This document shows positions 46,428-58,639 of a stretch of 64,000 nucleotides of DNA, one piece after another; position 1 is the first letter of the stretch, and each line of letters opens with the position of its first letter. The position numbers and the translations under genes are program-made. Source of the stretch: Delphinus delphis (Eukaryota; Chordata; Mammalia; Artiodactyla; Delphinidae); the NCBI RefSeq assembly GCF_949987515.2, contig NC_082696.1, forward strand, positions 878,001 through 942,000, read 5' to 3'. Under the pieces are notes generated by a model that worked only from the letters and a program-made list of their open reading frames with translations, was not told the DNA's origin and ran no database searches.

Positions 46428-47754
46428 AAAAAGTGGATCATAGCCCCAGTCACTGAGCCGCCGCCGAGAACCCAGCAGCCTCCCCCTCGAGCCCCCTCGC
46501 TTCCCGACGCTCCGTACACCCCGCCCGCCTTCTCCAGCCGCCGCCTTCCGCAGGCCGTTTCCACCGAGGAAAAGGAATCGTATCGTATGTCCGCCATCCA
46601 GAACCTCCACTCTTTCGACCCCTTTGCTGATGCAAGTAAGGGTGATGATCTTATATCCGTATAAGAATTCAACAGAGAAACGGCAGGAAGACCCTTACTA
46701 CTGTCCAAGGGATCGCTGGTGATTACGGTGAAAAGAAGCTAGTGAAGGCGTTTAAGAAGAAATTTGCCTGCGAGGGAACTGTAATTGAGCGTCCAGAATA
46801 TGGAGAAGTAATTCAGCTACAGGGTGACCAGCGCAAGAACATATGCCAGTTCCTCGCAGAGACTGGACTGGCTAAGGGCGATCAGCTGAAGGTTCATGGG
46901 TTTTAAGTGCTCCTGGCTCATTGAAGCTTAAGTGAGGATTTCCTTGCAATGAGTAGAATTTTCCTTCTGTCCCTTGTCACAAGTTTACAAACCTCGCAGC
47001 TTGTGTAATGTAACCACTTGGGGTCTGCTGTTAACTTGGACGAGTGTAACTGCTTCACGCAATAAACTGAAAACAGCCATGCTGTGTAGTCTTGAAGTCC
47101 CTCATTTAAACAGAGGTCAAGCAGTAGGCACCTGGCAGGGTCCGGCCTGAGACAAAGCAATAACAGTGATGTGTCAGCCAAGTCCAGAGCCCTGAGATCA
47201 CAGACGGCTATGTCTGGCCAGAAGCTCCCAGCAATCCCTCTACAGAGTTCCCTGCCCTAAGAGAATGTCGCCACCTGAACAGCCCTCGGTGAAGCTGAGA
47301 GTGGAGGATGGGGTGAGGCAGCGACGGCAGCTGTACTGCTAGAGGGAGTCTTTGATCGTCAGGGGAAAGATCCCCTGGTGTCTCCAACGTGACCAGGAGG
47401 GCAGAGCTTAGAGCAGCCACCTTCATTCTATTGAGGTGATAGGACATCTGGCTTGCCACCAAGGTCTTTTTGACCAGACATATCCCAGCTGATCGATGAG
47501 CAAACTAGAATGTGAGGCCAACCTTCTATCAGAGTTAAACTTTGGACAAGGGAACAAATTTCAAACCGATGTATCAGTCACGTAGCTGTAGAGCTCGCAA
47601 CTTACTAGCAGCGGCTGCCCAATGCCACGTGAAGTAACAAGCTGGTTTTTGGTTTTCTTTGGGGTTTTTTTCCCCTTCAGTTTTAATGTTATGTAATGTA
47701 TTTAAACACTTATTTATATAAAACTTGTTTTCAGAAAAAAAAAAAGTGGATCAT
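46428..47754 (+). pseudogene. EIF1: EIF1 processed retropseudogene, full-length mRNA copy
   Basis: EIF1 (SUI1) guards start-codon selection on the 40S ribosome. This copy holds a GC-rich 5' UTR (from about 46442), the coding body from ATG 46587 to TAA 46904-46906 and the long 3' UTR, and ends in an A run. No introns are present. The N terminus reads MSAIQNLHSFDPFADASKGD as in human. A 22-bp deletion just after codon 21 (about 46652) then shifts the frame. The coding span is 320 bp instead of 342. Downstream the sequence still encodes ICQFL..TGLAKGDQLKVHGF, with substitutions such as Asn to Glu and His to Arg in the centre. The 14-bp duplication aaaaagtggatcat at 46428-46441 and 47741-47754, plus a TT|AAAA cut site, shows L1-mediated insertion. 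An 'aataaact' signal inside the 3' UTR (about 47060) was bypassed by the template mRNA, which used a more distal site. Confidence 0.97.
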
Positions 47755-48179
47755 TGCTCTGATATAAAGAGTGTGGTATGTCCATGATTAATAAAACCCT
47801 CTATTCTTAGTATAACTTGTAGAATATGAAGTCATTTTATGGGACATTTAAGATACAGATAAACAAAAATATGTTGGTGGAAATTTATTTTTTACTTCAG
47901 AGAAGATATTATTTCTAAATACGTGCCCACTTTTAAAGGAACAGTATATATTATTTTGGAAAATAGAAAATATACGTGAACAAAACAAAGCGAACAAACA
48001 AAAGGGAAAACCAAAAGCTCTTAGTTATTAGGTGCTCACACCCGGAAGTAAGCGCTGTTGACATGTTAATGTTTAAACTTTGAGATTTTTTTCCTGAATA
48101 TGTGTGTGTACAACACATGCACATGCATATGGACATAGGAATGTGAGATGCTATTGCAGATACTGGCTTGTAGTCTAAT
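47755..48179. other. unassigned AT-rich DNA
   Basis: I see no recognisable element. Confidence 0.4.
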
Positions 48180-49560
48180 TGTTCAAGTCGTCAGCTTCGA
48201 TGTTTGCATCTAGTTCTCATACAGGGGTGCCCCATGGTTCATGTAGTCAGTCTTCTGGTGCTGCATTCAGACTGCTTCTCATTGTTTTGCTGAGATGTAC
48301 AATGCTATCATGAACACCTAGTAGATGCATTTTTATACTTGTGTGATTATTTCCCTACAATAATTTTCAGAAGTGTAATTGCTGAGTCAGTTCCCTCACT
48401 TTTTTAACAGCTTTCGATAAATATTGACAAATTTTCTCCGAAAAGGTAGGGCCAACTTATATATCTGCTAGTAGAGTGTGAAGAAACTGTCTACATCAAA
48501 AAATAGAAATTATTATTTTTAAAATATTCGTTAGCCCAGATCACAGGCCTATGCCCAAACTGTAAGGGCCTAGGAGAGAGAGTAACTTACAGTTTCCGTT
48601 CTTGTGAATGGAGTTCCTCATTTTTGCCTCCACAACTCACGAAGGGGCTTCTCCAAAGCAGAAAGAGTCTCAGTTATCAGACAGCAAGAAAGGGAACTGT
48701 GCTTAGTATCTTGGGCATGTATTTCATTTTTCTGTGAATTATTTGTTCACCCTTTAAATTATTTTTTCATTAAAATACCTTTTTGGGGGCTTCCCTGGTG
48801 GCACAGTGGTTAAGAATCCGCCTGCCAATGCAGGGGACACGGGTCCGAGCCCTGGTCCAGAAAGATACCACATGCCACGGAGCAACTAAGCCCGTGCGCC
48901 ACAACTACTGAGCCTGTGCTCTAGGGGTCGTGGGCCACAACTACTGAGCCTGTGTGCCACAACTGAGCCTGCCCACCTAGAGCCTGTGCTCCGTAACAAG
49001 AGAAGCCACTGCAATGAGAAGCCTGTACACTGCAACGAAGAGTAGCCCCTGTTTGCTGCAACTAGAGAAAGCCCGCATGCAGCAACAAAGACCCAATGCA
49101 GCCAAAAATTAAAAAAAACACACACCTCTTTTTCTCTTTAACTATTAACCTCTTTCCATATGTGAGCAATATTTTTTCTCAGTTTATGATATTTAAAATT
49201 TCCAAGATCTGTTTTTTTATTAGACTTAGGAGAACTGCCGCCAGGATTACATATTCATTGATATTTCCCTAATTTTGTTTCATATTTACTACTTTGTTCT
49301 TATATATTTTTAATTTTATTTAAAATATAATCCTTGTGGATTATATTTGTATGTATGGTATGAGGTAAGGCTATTAACCCATTTGTTTTTCTTCTAAAGG
49401 ATTATCTAGGTATCCCAATTACGGATCATTTATTTCTTACTGATTTAAAATTCCAAATCCTTCATATAATGTTCTTAGGTCTGTTTCTCAGCACTAGTTT
49501 CCAGCACAGTCCACTGATTCTGATTATGCAGCTTTATAATAACTATTCCTCAGTATCCTT
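48180..49560 (-). repeat. ancient L1 ORF2, split by a SINE
   Basis: 'agaagtgtaattgctgagtc' and 'gtagggccaacttatatatc' before the SINE, and 'ggattatctaggtatcccaa' with 'cagcacagtccactgattct' after it, are decayed antisense ORF2 in the right order. Confidence 0.65.
48785..49118 (+). repeat. long CHR SINE
   Basis: It runs from 'gggggcttccctggtggcac' to 'acccaatgcagccaaaaatt' with an A-rich tail. No clear target-site duplication is visible. Confidence 0.93.
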
Positions 49561-49569
49561 TTAAAAACA

Positions 49570-51475
49570 TTTTACTTAGTTGTTCTTTAAAAATAATTTT
49601 ATTATGCAAAGTTCCAAATATATCCAAAAGTAAGGAGAATGCTCTAACGAACCCCCTCTTACCATGGCCAGCTACAAGTTTATCAACACTGAACCAGTCT
49701 ATTGATATTATTTACTCCAACCCCCTAACCTCAAGATCATTTTGAAGCAAATCCCAGATGTTACTGCATCTGTCAATATTTTAGTATGTATTTTTATTAG
49801 ATATTTTTATCGAGGTACAATTTACATGACTTAAGATTCTTAATTTTCAACTGTGCAATTCAGCTGGTTTGAGCGTTTTTGTATATTGTACAACTCTCAC
49901 CACCCATTTGTTCCAAAACATTTCTATCATCCCCAAAGAGGCCCCATACCTATTAGAATCAGTGTCAACTCCGGCACCGCCAACCCCCTGAGCCGCTAAT
50001 CTACTTTTGGCCCTTCGGCTTTGCCTTTTCTGAATATTCCATATAAATGGAATCTTACAGTATATGTCCTTTGTGTCTGGTGCTCTTCATTTAGCATGAT
50101 GTTTTCAAGATTGTACCAGTGTTTCGTTCCTTTTTATGGCTGAAAAATATTCCAGTATGCGTATGCCACATTTTGCTTATGTATTCATCTGTTGATGGAT
50201 TTTTGTGTTGTTTCTAATTTTTGACTATAACAAATAATGCTGCTGTGAGGAGTCATATACAAGTTTTTCTCTAAACATATCTTTTCATTTCTCTTGTGTG
50301 TATGTGTAGGAATGAAACTTATCAGTCATATGGTAATTCTATTTTTAGAAAGTTTGAGGAACTGCCGAACTTTTATACAGTGGCTGCATTATTTTAAATT
50401 TCTATAGCAGTGTGAAAGGCTCCTGATTTTTCCACATCTTTGCCAACACTTATTATCTTCTATTTTCTTTTTTTTTTATAGCTATTCTAGTGGGTGTGAA
50501 TGGCATCTCATAGTTTTTATTTGCATTTTCCTAGAGATTAATTATGTTGAACACCTTCTCATGTGCTGGTTGGCCATCTGTATATCTCTATGTCTTTTTT
50601 TCTGGAGAAATTCCTTCCTTTGGAGATATTCTATTCCAATTCTTTGGAGAAATTTTATTTAAGTCCTTTGTCCATTTTAAACTGGGTTATTTGACATATA
50701 TTGTTTAGTTGTAATATTTCCTTATATATCCTGGATATTGGACCTTTATCAGACAGTTAACTGGCAACTATTTCCTCCCATTCTGTGGGTTGTCTTTTTA
50801 CTTTCTTTATAAAATCCTTTAATACACAAAAATCTTTCATTTTAATGAAGTTCAATTTGTCTTTTTTTCTTTGGGTGCCTGTGGTTTAGGTGTCATATCA
50901 AAGGATCATTTGCCAAAGCCAAAGTTATAGAAATGTACCCCCATGTTTTCTTCTAAGAGTTTTGTAGTATTAGTGCTGACATTTAGATCTTTGATTCATT
51001 TTGAACTGATTTTTCCCTATGTTGTGAGGTAGGGGTCCAAATCCATTTTTTGGCTCAGGGATATGCAGTTATCCCATACTGTTTGTTGAGAGGATGATTG
51101 TTTTCCTGCATTGAATGGTCTTGGAAACCTTGTCAAAAATCAATTGACCATTGATTATGAATGTATTTTGGGGCTCTCAGTTCTATTCCATTGTTTTAAA
51201 TATCTATCCCTATCCCACTACCACACTGTCTTGGTTACTGTAGCTTTGTAGTAAGTTTTGAAATTGAGAAGTGTGAGTCTTCCAACTTTGTCCTTTTTCA
51301 GGATTGTTTTGGCTATTCGGGTCCCTTGCATTTCATATGAGTTTTAGGATCAGGTTGTACTTTTGTGCATAAAAAGAAATTGGAATTTTGATAAGGATTG
51401 CATTGAATCTCTAATTCAATTTTGGGGGTATTTGTATTGTAACAATATTGTTTTCCATACCATGAATACTGGGTG
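49570..51475 (-). repeat. ancient L1: 3' UTR plus ORF2 C-terminal half
   Basis: In plus order: the 3' UTR ('attttgaagcaaatcccaga'; 'cgaggtacaatttacatgac'), then ORF2 antisense ('ttatggctgaaaaatattcc', 'tctcccattctgtgggttgt' type, 'ccacactgtcttggttactg', 'ggattgcattgaatctctaa'). It is the most continuous old L1 in the window. Confidence 0.92.
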
Positions 51476-51477
51476 TC

Positions 51478-51510
51478 TATTTATTTGTTTATTTATTTAT
51501 TTATTTTTAT
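51478..51510. repeat. (TTTA)n simple repeat at an L1/L1 junction
   Basis: 'ttatttgtttatttatttat' separates the preceding L1 from a second one that restarts within ORF2. Confidence 0.85.
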
Positions 51511-52671
51511 GGATCGTATGGTAGTTTTATTTTTAATTGTTTGAGAAACCTACATAGTAGCTGCACCAATTTGAATACCACCAACAGTGCATGAGGTTTC
51601 CCTTTTCTCCACATCTTCACCAACACTTGTTATTTGTTGTTTTTTTGATAATAGCCATTCTGAGAGGTGTGAGGTGGTATCTCGTTGTTGTTTTGATTTG
51701 TATTTGCCTGATGATTTGTGATACTAAGCATCTTTTCATGTGTCTGTTGGCCATCAGTGTGTCTTCTTTGGAAAGTGTCTATTCAGGTCCTCTGCCCATT
51801 TTTTAATCGGGTTGTTTTCTCTTTTGATGTTGAGTTGTATATGTTCTTTGTACATTTTAGATATTAACCCATTATTGGAAATATCTTTTGCAAATATCTT
51901 CTCCCATTCAGTAGGCGACTTTTTCATTTTGTTGATAGTTTCCTTTGCTGTGCAAAAGCTTTTTAGTTTGATACAGTCCCATTTGTTTATTTTTGCTTTT
52001 GTTTCCCTTGCCTGAAGAGATATATCCAAAAAAATATTGCTAAGACTTATTTAAAAGAGAGAACTGCCTATGTCTTCTTCTGGGAGTTTTATGGTTTTAG
52101 GCCTTATATTTAAGTCTTTAATCCATTTTGAGTTTATTTTTGTATATGGTGTGAGAAAGTAGTACAGTTTAATTCTCTTTCGATTTATTTAGATCTTATT
52201 TAATACAACAGTGTTCCATTGTTTTCACTGTAAAAGTCATGCACATCTTTTGTTAAATTAATTCTAATGAATAAGCTAATTGTTAAACTAATTAATAAAA
52301 CTAGTATTTTATTCTTTTTGATGCTATTTTAAATTGTTTTCTTAATTTAATTTCAGAATGTTCACTACTAGTATATAGAAATGCAACTAATTTTTGTATA
52401 TCCATCTAGTATGCTGCAACCTGGCTGACCTAGTTTGTTAGCTATAATAGATATTTTTAATGGATTTTTGAACTTTCAATATATAAGCTCATGCCATGTG
52501 CAAATAGAGATAGCTTTGTGTCTTCTTTTCCATTGTAGATGGCTTTTATTTCTTTTTCTTATCTAACTGTTCTGTCTGTAACCTCCAGTACAATGTTGTA
52601 TAGAAATTATGACAGCAAACATCCTTGTCATGTTCCAAATCTTAGGCAAAAGTGTTCAGTCTTTCATCATT

Positions 52672-53021
52672 AAGTATGATGTTAGGGGCTTCCCTTGTGG
52701 CACAGTGGTTAAGAATCTGCCTGCCAGTGCAGGGGACAAGGGTTCGAGCCCTGGTCAGGGAAGATCCCACATGCTGCAGAGCAACTAAGCCCATGCACCA
52801 CAATTACTGAGCCTGCACTGTAGAGCCCACGAGCCACAACTACTGAAGCTCTCATGTCTAGAGCCTGTGCTCTGCAACAAGAGAAGCCACTGCAATGAGA
52901 AGCCCACGGACCGCAACAAAGAGTAGCCCCCACTTGCCACAACTAGAGAAAGCCCATGTGCAGCAACAAAGACCCAATTCAGCCAAAAATAAATAAATTT
53001 ATTAAAAAAGTATGATGTTAG
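52672..53021 (+). repeat. long CHR SINE nested in L1, perfect duplication
   Basis: The body is 52686-53007. The duplication aagtatgatgttag is perfect at 52672-52685 and 53008-53021, and L1 ORF2 sequence resumes exactly across it. Confidence 0.95.
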
Positions 53022-53524
53022 CTGTGAATTTTTCATAAATGGCCTCTATCAGGTAGAGGAAGGTCTTCTCTATTTCTAGTTTGTTGAATGTTTTTATCAT
53101 GAAAGGATGTTGCATTTTTTTCAATTTTTTCTGCATCTATTGAGATGATCGTATGTTTATTCTATTGATATGATGTATTACATGAATTGATTTTTCTATG
53201 TTCTACTAACTGGGATAAATCTCACTTGATTATAAGGTATAACCCTTTTTATACGTTGTTGCATTCAGTTCTCCTGTATTTTGTTGAGGACTTTTGCCTC
53301 TATATTTATAAGGAATATTGCTGTATAATTCCCTTTCCTAGTGATGTCATTGTCTGGCTTTTGTATCAGAGAAATACTGGCCTCATAGAATGAGTTATAA
53401 AGCGTTCACTTCTCTTCTTTTCGGAAAATTTGAGAATGATTGGTATTAATTCTTCTTTATAGTTTTAGCAGAATTCACCAATAAATATATTGAGTGCTCA
53501 GTGTTTCTTTGTTGGAAGTTGTAA

Positions 53525-53548
53525 TTATCATCATCATCATCATCACTC
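53525..53548. repeat. (ATC)n microsatellite
   Basis: Seven consecutive ATC units. Confidence 0.9.
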
Positions 53549-54041
53549 AGTCTTCTTAGCTAATAGGTCTATTACTTCTTGAGTCAGTTTTGGTAGTTTG
53601 TGCATTTATAGGAATTGTTCCATTTCATCCAGGCTATCTGATTGGTTGGCATACAAATGTTCATGGTATTCCCTTACAGCCTTTTTCATTTCTGTAAGGT
53701 CAGCATAATGTCTCCTCTTTCATTCCTTAGTTTGTGTCTTCTCTGTCTCTTTTATACATTGATTGCCCATAAACATAGATTTATATTTATTATTTATAAT
53801 TATTGCTTTATATATCTTTTATATCAGATTAAAAATACAAGGAGTTACAAACAAACATACATTTATTCTTTTATATTTACCTATTTAGTCTCCTTTACTG
53901 GTGCTCTTTATTTCTTCATGTGGACTCGAGTTATTATCTAGTGTCTTTCTATTCAGCCTGAAGGGCTCCCTTTAGCATTTGTTGTAGGGTATGTCTGCTC
54001 ATGACAGACCCTTTTGATTTTTATCTGCAGGTTTCTTAATT

Positions 54042-54182
54042 TCTCCTTCTTCTTTTTTTTTTTGGCCACACAGCGTGGCATGCAGGATCTCAGTTCCCTG
54101 ACCAGGGGTTGAACCTGTGCCCCCTTGCATTGTAAGCACGGAGTTTTAACCACTGGGCCACCAGGGAAGTCCCCTCTCCTTC
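54042..54182 (-). repeat. short old CHR-1-like SINE
   Basis: The body is 54050-54174 in reverse orientation ('ttttggccacacagcgtggc' ... 'gccaccagggaagtccc'). The duplication tctccttc lies at 54042-54049 and 54175-54182. Confidence 0.9.
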
Positions 54183-54722
54183 GTTTTTCTGGATATAGGG
54201 TGGTTGAAATGGTTTTTTTTTCTTTCAGCACTTTCAGTATGGCACCCCACTGCCTTTTGGAATCCGTGGTTTCAGACGTTAATCTCATTTGTGATAACTG
54301 GCACATGATGGATTGCTTCTGTCTTGCTGCTTTCAAGATCATCTCTTTGTTTTTGTCTTCGGATAATTTCATTATGATGTATCTAGGTGTACATCTATAA
54401 ATTTATTCTACTTGGAGTTTGTTGAGCTTATTGAATGTATAGAATAATGGTTTTCATCAAATTTGGGAATTTTTCAGCCAATATTATTTGAAATAATATT
54501 TCTGATTCTTTCTCTCTCTCCTTGCCTTCTGGGACTCCCGGTATGTGTAATGCTGGTACGTCTGATGGTGTCCCACAGGTTTCTGAGGCTCTTCTCCTTT
54601 TTCTTCATTCTTTTTCCTTCCAGTCCTCAGATGGTTACTCTATTGACCTAGCTCAAAGTTCATTGATTCTTCTGCCAACTGGAGTTGCTGTTGAATCCCT
54701 CTGGTGAGTTTTTCATATCAGT

Positions 54723-54953
54723 TATTGCACTTTTTTTGTTGTTTTTTTGCGGTACGCGGGCCTCTCATTGTTGTGGCCTCTCCCGTTGCGGAGCACAGGC
54801 TCCGGACGTGCAGGCTCAGCGGCCATGGCTCACGGGCCCAACCGCTCCGTGGCATGTGGGATCCTCCCGGACCGGGACATGAACCCACGTCCCCTGCATC
54901 AGCAGGCGGGCTCTCAACCACTGCGCCACCAGGGAAGCCCTATTGTACTTTTT
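54723..54953 (-). repeat. short CHR SINE nested in L1
   Basis: The body is 54736-54940 in reverse orientation. The duplication tattgcacttttt (54723-54735) recurs as tattgtacttttt (54941-54953). Confidence 0.95.
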
Positions 54954-55480
54954 AACGTCAGAATTTCTATTTCATTCCTCTTTATAATTTCTCACTCTTT
55001 ACCGAATAATTTCTATTTGGTGAGACATCATTCTCAAACTTTCCTTTAGTTTTTAGGCATAGCTTCCTTTTTCTCCTTGAATATATTTAGAGTCTTGGTC
55101 TAGACAATTCCACATGTGCGCTTCCTCGGGACAGTTTCTAGTGTTTGCTTCCTTTTGTGTGTATGGGTCACACTTTCTCGTTTCCTTGCATGATTCACAC
55201 TTTCCTTTTTTTGTTGAAAACGGGTTATATGAACGTTATAAGGTGATCCCTCTAGAAACCAGATTCTCTCCCCTTCCCAGGATAATTTTTTACTGCTGCT
55301 TACAGCAGGCATTTTTATTTTAGTGACTTTCTGGATGAGTTCTGTAAATTCTGTATGTATTATTTGTCATTTATAGCCGTTGAAGTCTCCATACAGTTAA
55401 CTTAGTTGTCAACCAATGACTGGACAGAGATTTCCTTAAATATCCGGAACCAAATCATTTCCCAGTCTTGGAACAGGAGC

Positions 55481-55482
55481 TG

Positions 55483-55533
<51 letters not shown>
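55481..55533. repeat. (TG)n microsatellite
   Basis: About 26 TG units with one CG interruption near the start. Confidence 0.97.
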
Positions 55534-55535
<2 letters not shown>

Positions 55536-56230
55536 ACACCTTCAGTCCTCAGCCAAGAAGTATACAACTCTGTCTTAGCTTCACTCCTTCACTGAGCCTC
55601 AGATCAGAACAGAGGTGAGCACTTAGGTCCTTTTTGGACCTTTGCTGAGCCTGTGCACAGCATAGGTGTGCACAAGGACTTCTCAATTCCCAGGACTGTG
55701 GCAATTCCCTTCTCTAGCCTTTCCTTCCAAGGTTTTTGGTTCGTGAGTTTTTTGCCCCAAATGTTATCTGTCATCCAGGCAGCAGCAAGGAAAGCATTAG
55801 CCTGTAACAGTTTTAGACAAATGCTTTAGCATGGGCCGGTTCTGCATCAGGTAAAACAAAGACAAGCCTTTTGAGCCAGTCTTCCAGGGAGACATCAGAT
55901 AGGTCAAAATAAATGATTAAAATTCTTGTAAATGAGGTCTGTTCTGCTCCATCCAGTATAGGAGATGCAGGGAATTATTTTCACGGCTACCACTGAGCAA
56001 GGGAGTTGGCAATGGGAATGGGGTGACTCAGACACCAAAAATCTTGTGGTTCTCACTGAGATTCAGCTGTTTTGTTGAGTAAATGCTCTTATGGTTCCTG
56101 TAACCCTTTGATTAATTTTCCGACTTCTGAAGAAAAGCGAATTCTGACAGTTCCGGCCAAGTTTTCGTTGCTTTTATGGAGGGGCAGAAGTTGGAGTTTC
56201 TTATCTTTCTGCTGCTTTCCTCCTACTCTT

Positions 56231-58140
56231 GCGATTTATTTCTTCAGCTGAATGTCAGTTATTTATTCATATTGAGGTTTTGACTTGGATTACATTCAAT
56301 TCGTAGATCCATTTTCAGTGAATTGAGATCTTTATAATTTTGAAGATTTCATTGAAGAACATGATATGCTTTTCTGCTTATGTGTCTCTTTGTAAGTTAT
56401 TTAAAAATATATAGTTCTTTTACAAATTTTAAGTTTATCCCTTTTATTTTATTTATTTTAAATATTTATAATAGATAAGTGTATAATAAATATGTATGCA
56501 TATTTATATTTATTTTATAATAATGAAATAGTCCATGAGGCCTATTTTTCTATTATATTTCCTAAGAATATATTGTTGGTATGAGAAAAAGCTGTCAATT
56601 TGCAGATAATTCTTTCATTCAATATTTTTATTCACATGGCACCCTTGAGTTTTTTTTAAGTAAACATGCAAAGAGTGATAATTTTGACACCTAATTTCCA
56701 AATTTATGCTCCTTATTTTTTTCTATTCCAATATTTTATTAGATAACATCCCCAAGTACTATTATGTCAGTGTGGAGGTAGCAAGCATTCTTGTTTGATT
56801 CTGACATGTTTTAGATGTAGCTTTTAAAATTATAAGACAGTACATTTCTAACCATAGAGAAGTTTCAATAACCATAGATAGGATATATATGAGTTTAGCA
56901 GAAATATCTGCAGAGTTCAAAAATTAAGCGTGCTTCTTATTGTTGGCTTGAATTTTCTCCCACTGTTTACAAGTAGAATCTTGTTTCACTATTATTCTTT
57001 CCCCCTTTTCTTTTTTATTGTGAAATATAATATATTGAAGACATGTATATAAAACAAATGTGTACACCTCAGTGATTTATCCAATAGGTACAGAACCTAT
57101 TTCCATTTCCAATGGATATTTCCTATATCCATTTCTCCAAAAATATATATGGTATTCTAGCTTTTATGATCATCACCTCATTGGCTTTACTTTTAATTTT
57201 AAAAACTTACATCCCTAAAGCATATATATATTCTTGTTTTTGAACTTTTTATACATGATACACAGTATATTTTCCTTTGTTTTTATACTTACAAATAATG
57301 TTATCTTGCACATTCTCACACATGTCTCTGTTGTTTATGTAACTAGGGCAGGAATTGATGGGTCATAGGCTTGTGTATTTTCAACTATAGTAAATAAAGC
57401 CAGTTTTCCAAAAACGTTGTGCCGATTTAAAGACCCATCATCCCTGAATGAGATTTTTCAGTAGCTCCATATACTCACCAACACTTAGTGTTGTTGTTTT
57501 TGAATTAATTTATTTATTTGTTTTTATTTTTGGCTGTGTTGGGTCTTCGTTGCTGTGCGTGGGCTTTCTCTAGTTGTGGCAAGCGGGGGTTACTCTTCAT
57601 TGTGGTGGGCAGGCTTCTCATTGCGGTGGCTTCTCTTGCTGTGGAACACAGGCTCTAGGCGCGCAGGCTCAGTAGTTGTGGCACGTGGGCTCAGTTGTTG
57701 TGGCTGGTGGGCTCTAGAGCACAGGCTCAGTAGTTGTGGCTCTCGGGCTTAGTTGCTCCATGGCATGTGGGATCCTCCTGGACCAGGGCTCGAACCCACG
57801 TCCACTGCATTGGCAGGCGGACTCTCAACCACTGCGCCACCAGGGAAGACCCTCAACGTTAAATTTTAACACATGCTATTTCTCCATCTATTGAAGTGAT
57901 CATGTGTTTTTTTCTTTTTTTTAAACCTTTTATTCTTAGAGTAAATCCAACTTGGTCTTAATGTCTTACGCTTTTAATATACTGAGGGATTTATTTGGAT
58001 AATAATTTATTTTGCATTTAAAAAATTTATGTTCACAATTGAGTGGGGTATATATATAATTTTTTTCTTATAAGACTTTTGTTAGGTTTTCATTGTGTAG
58101 GTGCTGATTTTATTGTTTTCTCTCTTAATTCAACCTGAAG
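56231..58140 (-). repeat. ancient L1 fragments, antisense, with nested SINE
   Basis: 'tttgacttggattacattca' is ORF2 antisense. 57000-57480 is 3'-end type sequence ('cagtgatttatccaataggt'). After the SINE, ORF2 resumes ('ctccatctattgaagtgatc', 'agtaaatccaacttggtctt'). At least two insertions in the same orientation are implied. Confidence 0.7.
57502..57852 (-). repeat. long CHR SINE
   Basis: In reverse orientation it runs from 'tttttggctgtgttgggtct' to 'gcgccaccagggaagaccc'. No confident target-site duplication is seen. Confidence 0.93.
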
Positions 58141-58374
58141 TAAAGTGAGTCTTATCTAGATCTGGAATTTGTAAACAATCAGACTGTGTGGACTGCCAGT
58201 TGACCATCACTTCTTCATTAGTTATCTGTCAAGTGGCTCTGAGATAACAGCTAGAAGCTACTGGGAAATGCCCTGTCCAGTGGGGGCTCTGCTGGACAAA
58301 AGCGTTTCCCATTTCTTACCTGTGCTCTCGGGCACCTTAATTCTCAGAGTGGTGAGAACAGAGAAAATGTCCAA

Positions 58375-58470
58375 CTTTTTTATTGCTGCATCTGTATCTC
58401 TTAGTACAGGACCTGGCAAATAGTAGACCCTTGATATATAGTAAGTAGGTCTACAAATGAGTGACTGACT
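58375..58470 (+). repeat. L2 LINE 3' tail
   Basis: 'acaggacctggcaaatagta' and 'gacccttgatatatagtaag' followed by 'aatgagtgactga' match the L2 terminus. Confidence 0.6.
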
Positions 58471-58639
58471 ACAATTTCTAGCACATTTACTGTTAGAGAT
58501 CTTCCTTTAGAACCTCATTTATACGTGATGTACTGCTCAAAATGTCCTATTCTAGTCCTAGACTCTCCTACTTAGGCCTAGTTACTTTCTGGAAGTTGTT
58601 GCCTCTGAATATATGTGAATATGTCAAAGTGGACAAATT
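58471..58639. other. unassigned DNA
   Basis: I see no recognisable element. The stretch 58141-58374 before the L2 tail is also unassigned. Confidence 0.4.

Larger units (their letters stand above)
51511..56230 (-). repeat. ancient L1 running from ORF2 back to the 5' region
   Basis: In plus order the antisense blocks run from the ORF2 end ('ctcccattcagtaggcgact'; minus frame with [20 protein letters not shown] at 51754-52029), through the reverse-transcriptase region ('tgcatctattgagatgatcg') and the endonuclease side ('ggtctattacttcttgagtc'). They then reach sequence from upstream of ORF2 ('atggtgtcccacaggtttct', 'cttcctcgggacagtttcta'). One old element with deletions, or two in the same orientation, would explain it. 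Three CHR SINEs and a TG repeat lie inside. Confidence 0.8.

Noticed and set aside
46400..46708. Three minus-strand frames of 61-102 codons
   Set aside because: They are antisense shadows of the GC-rich 5' UTR and start of the EIF1 pseudogene.
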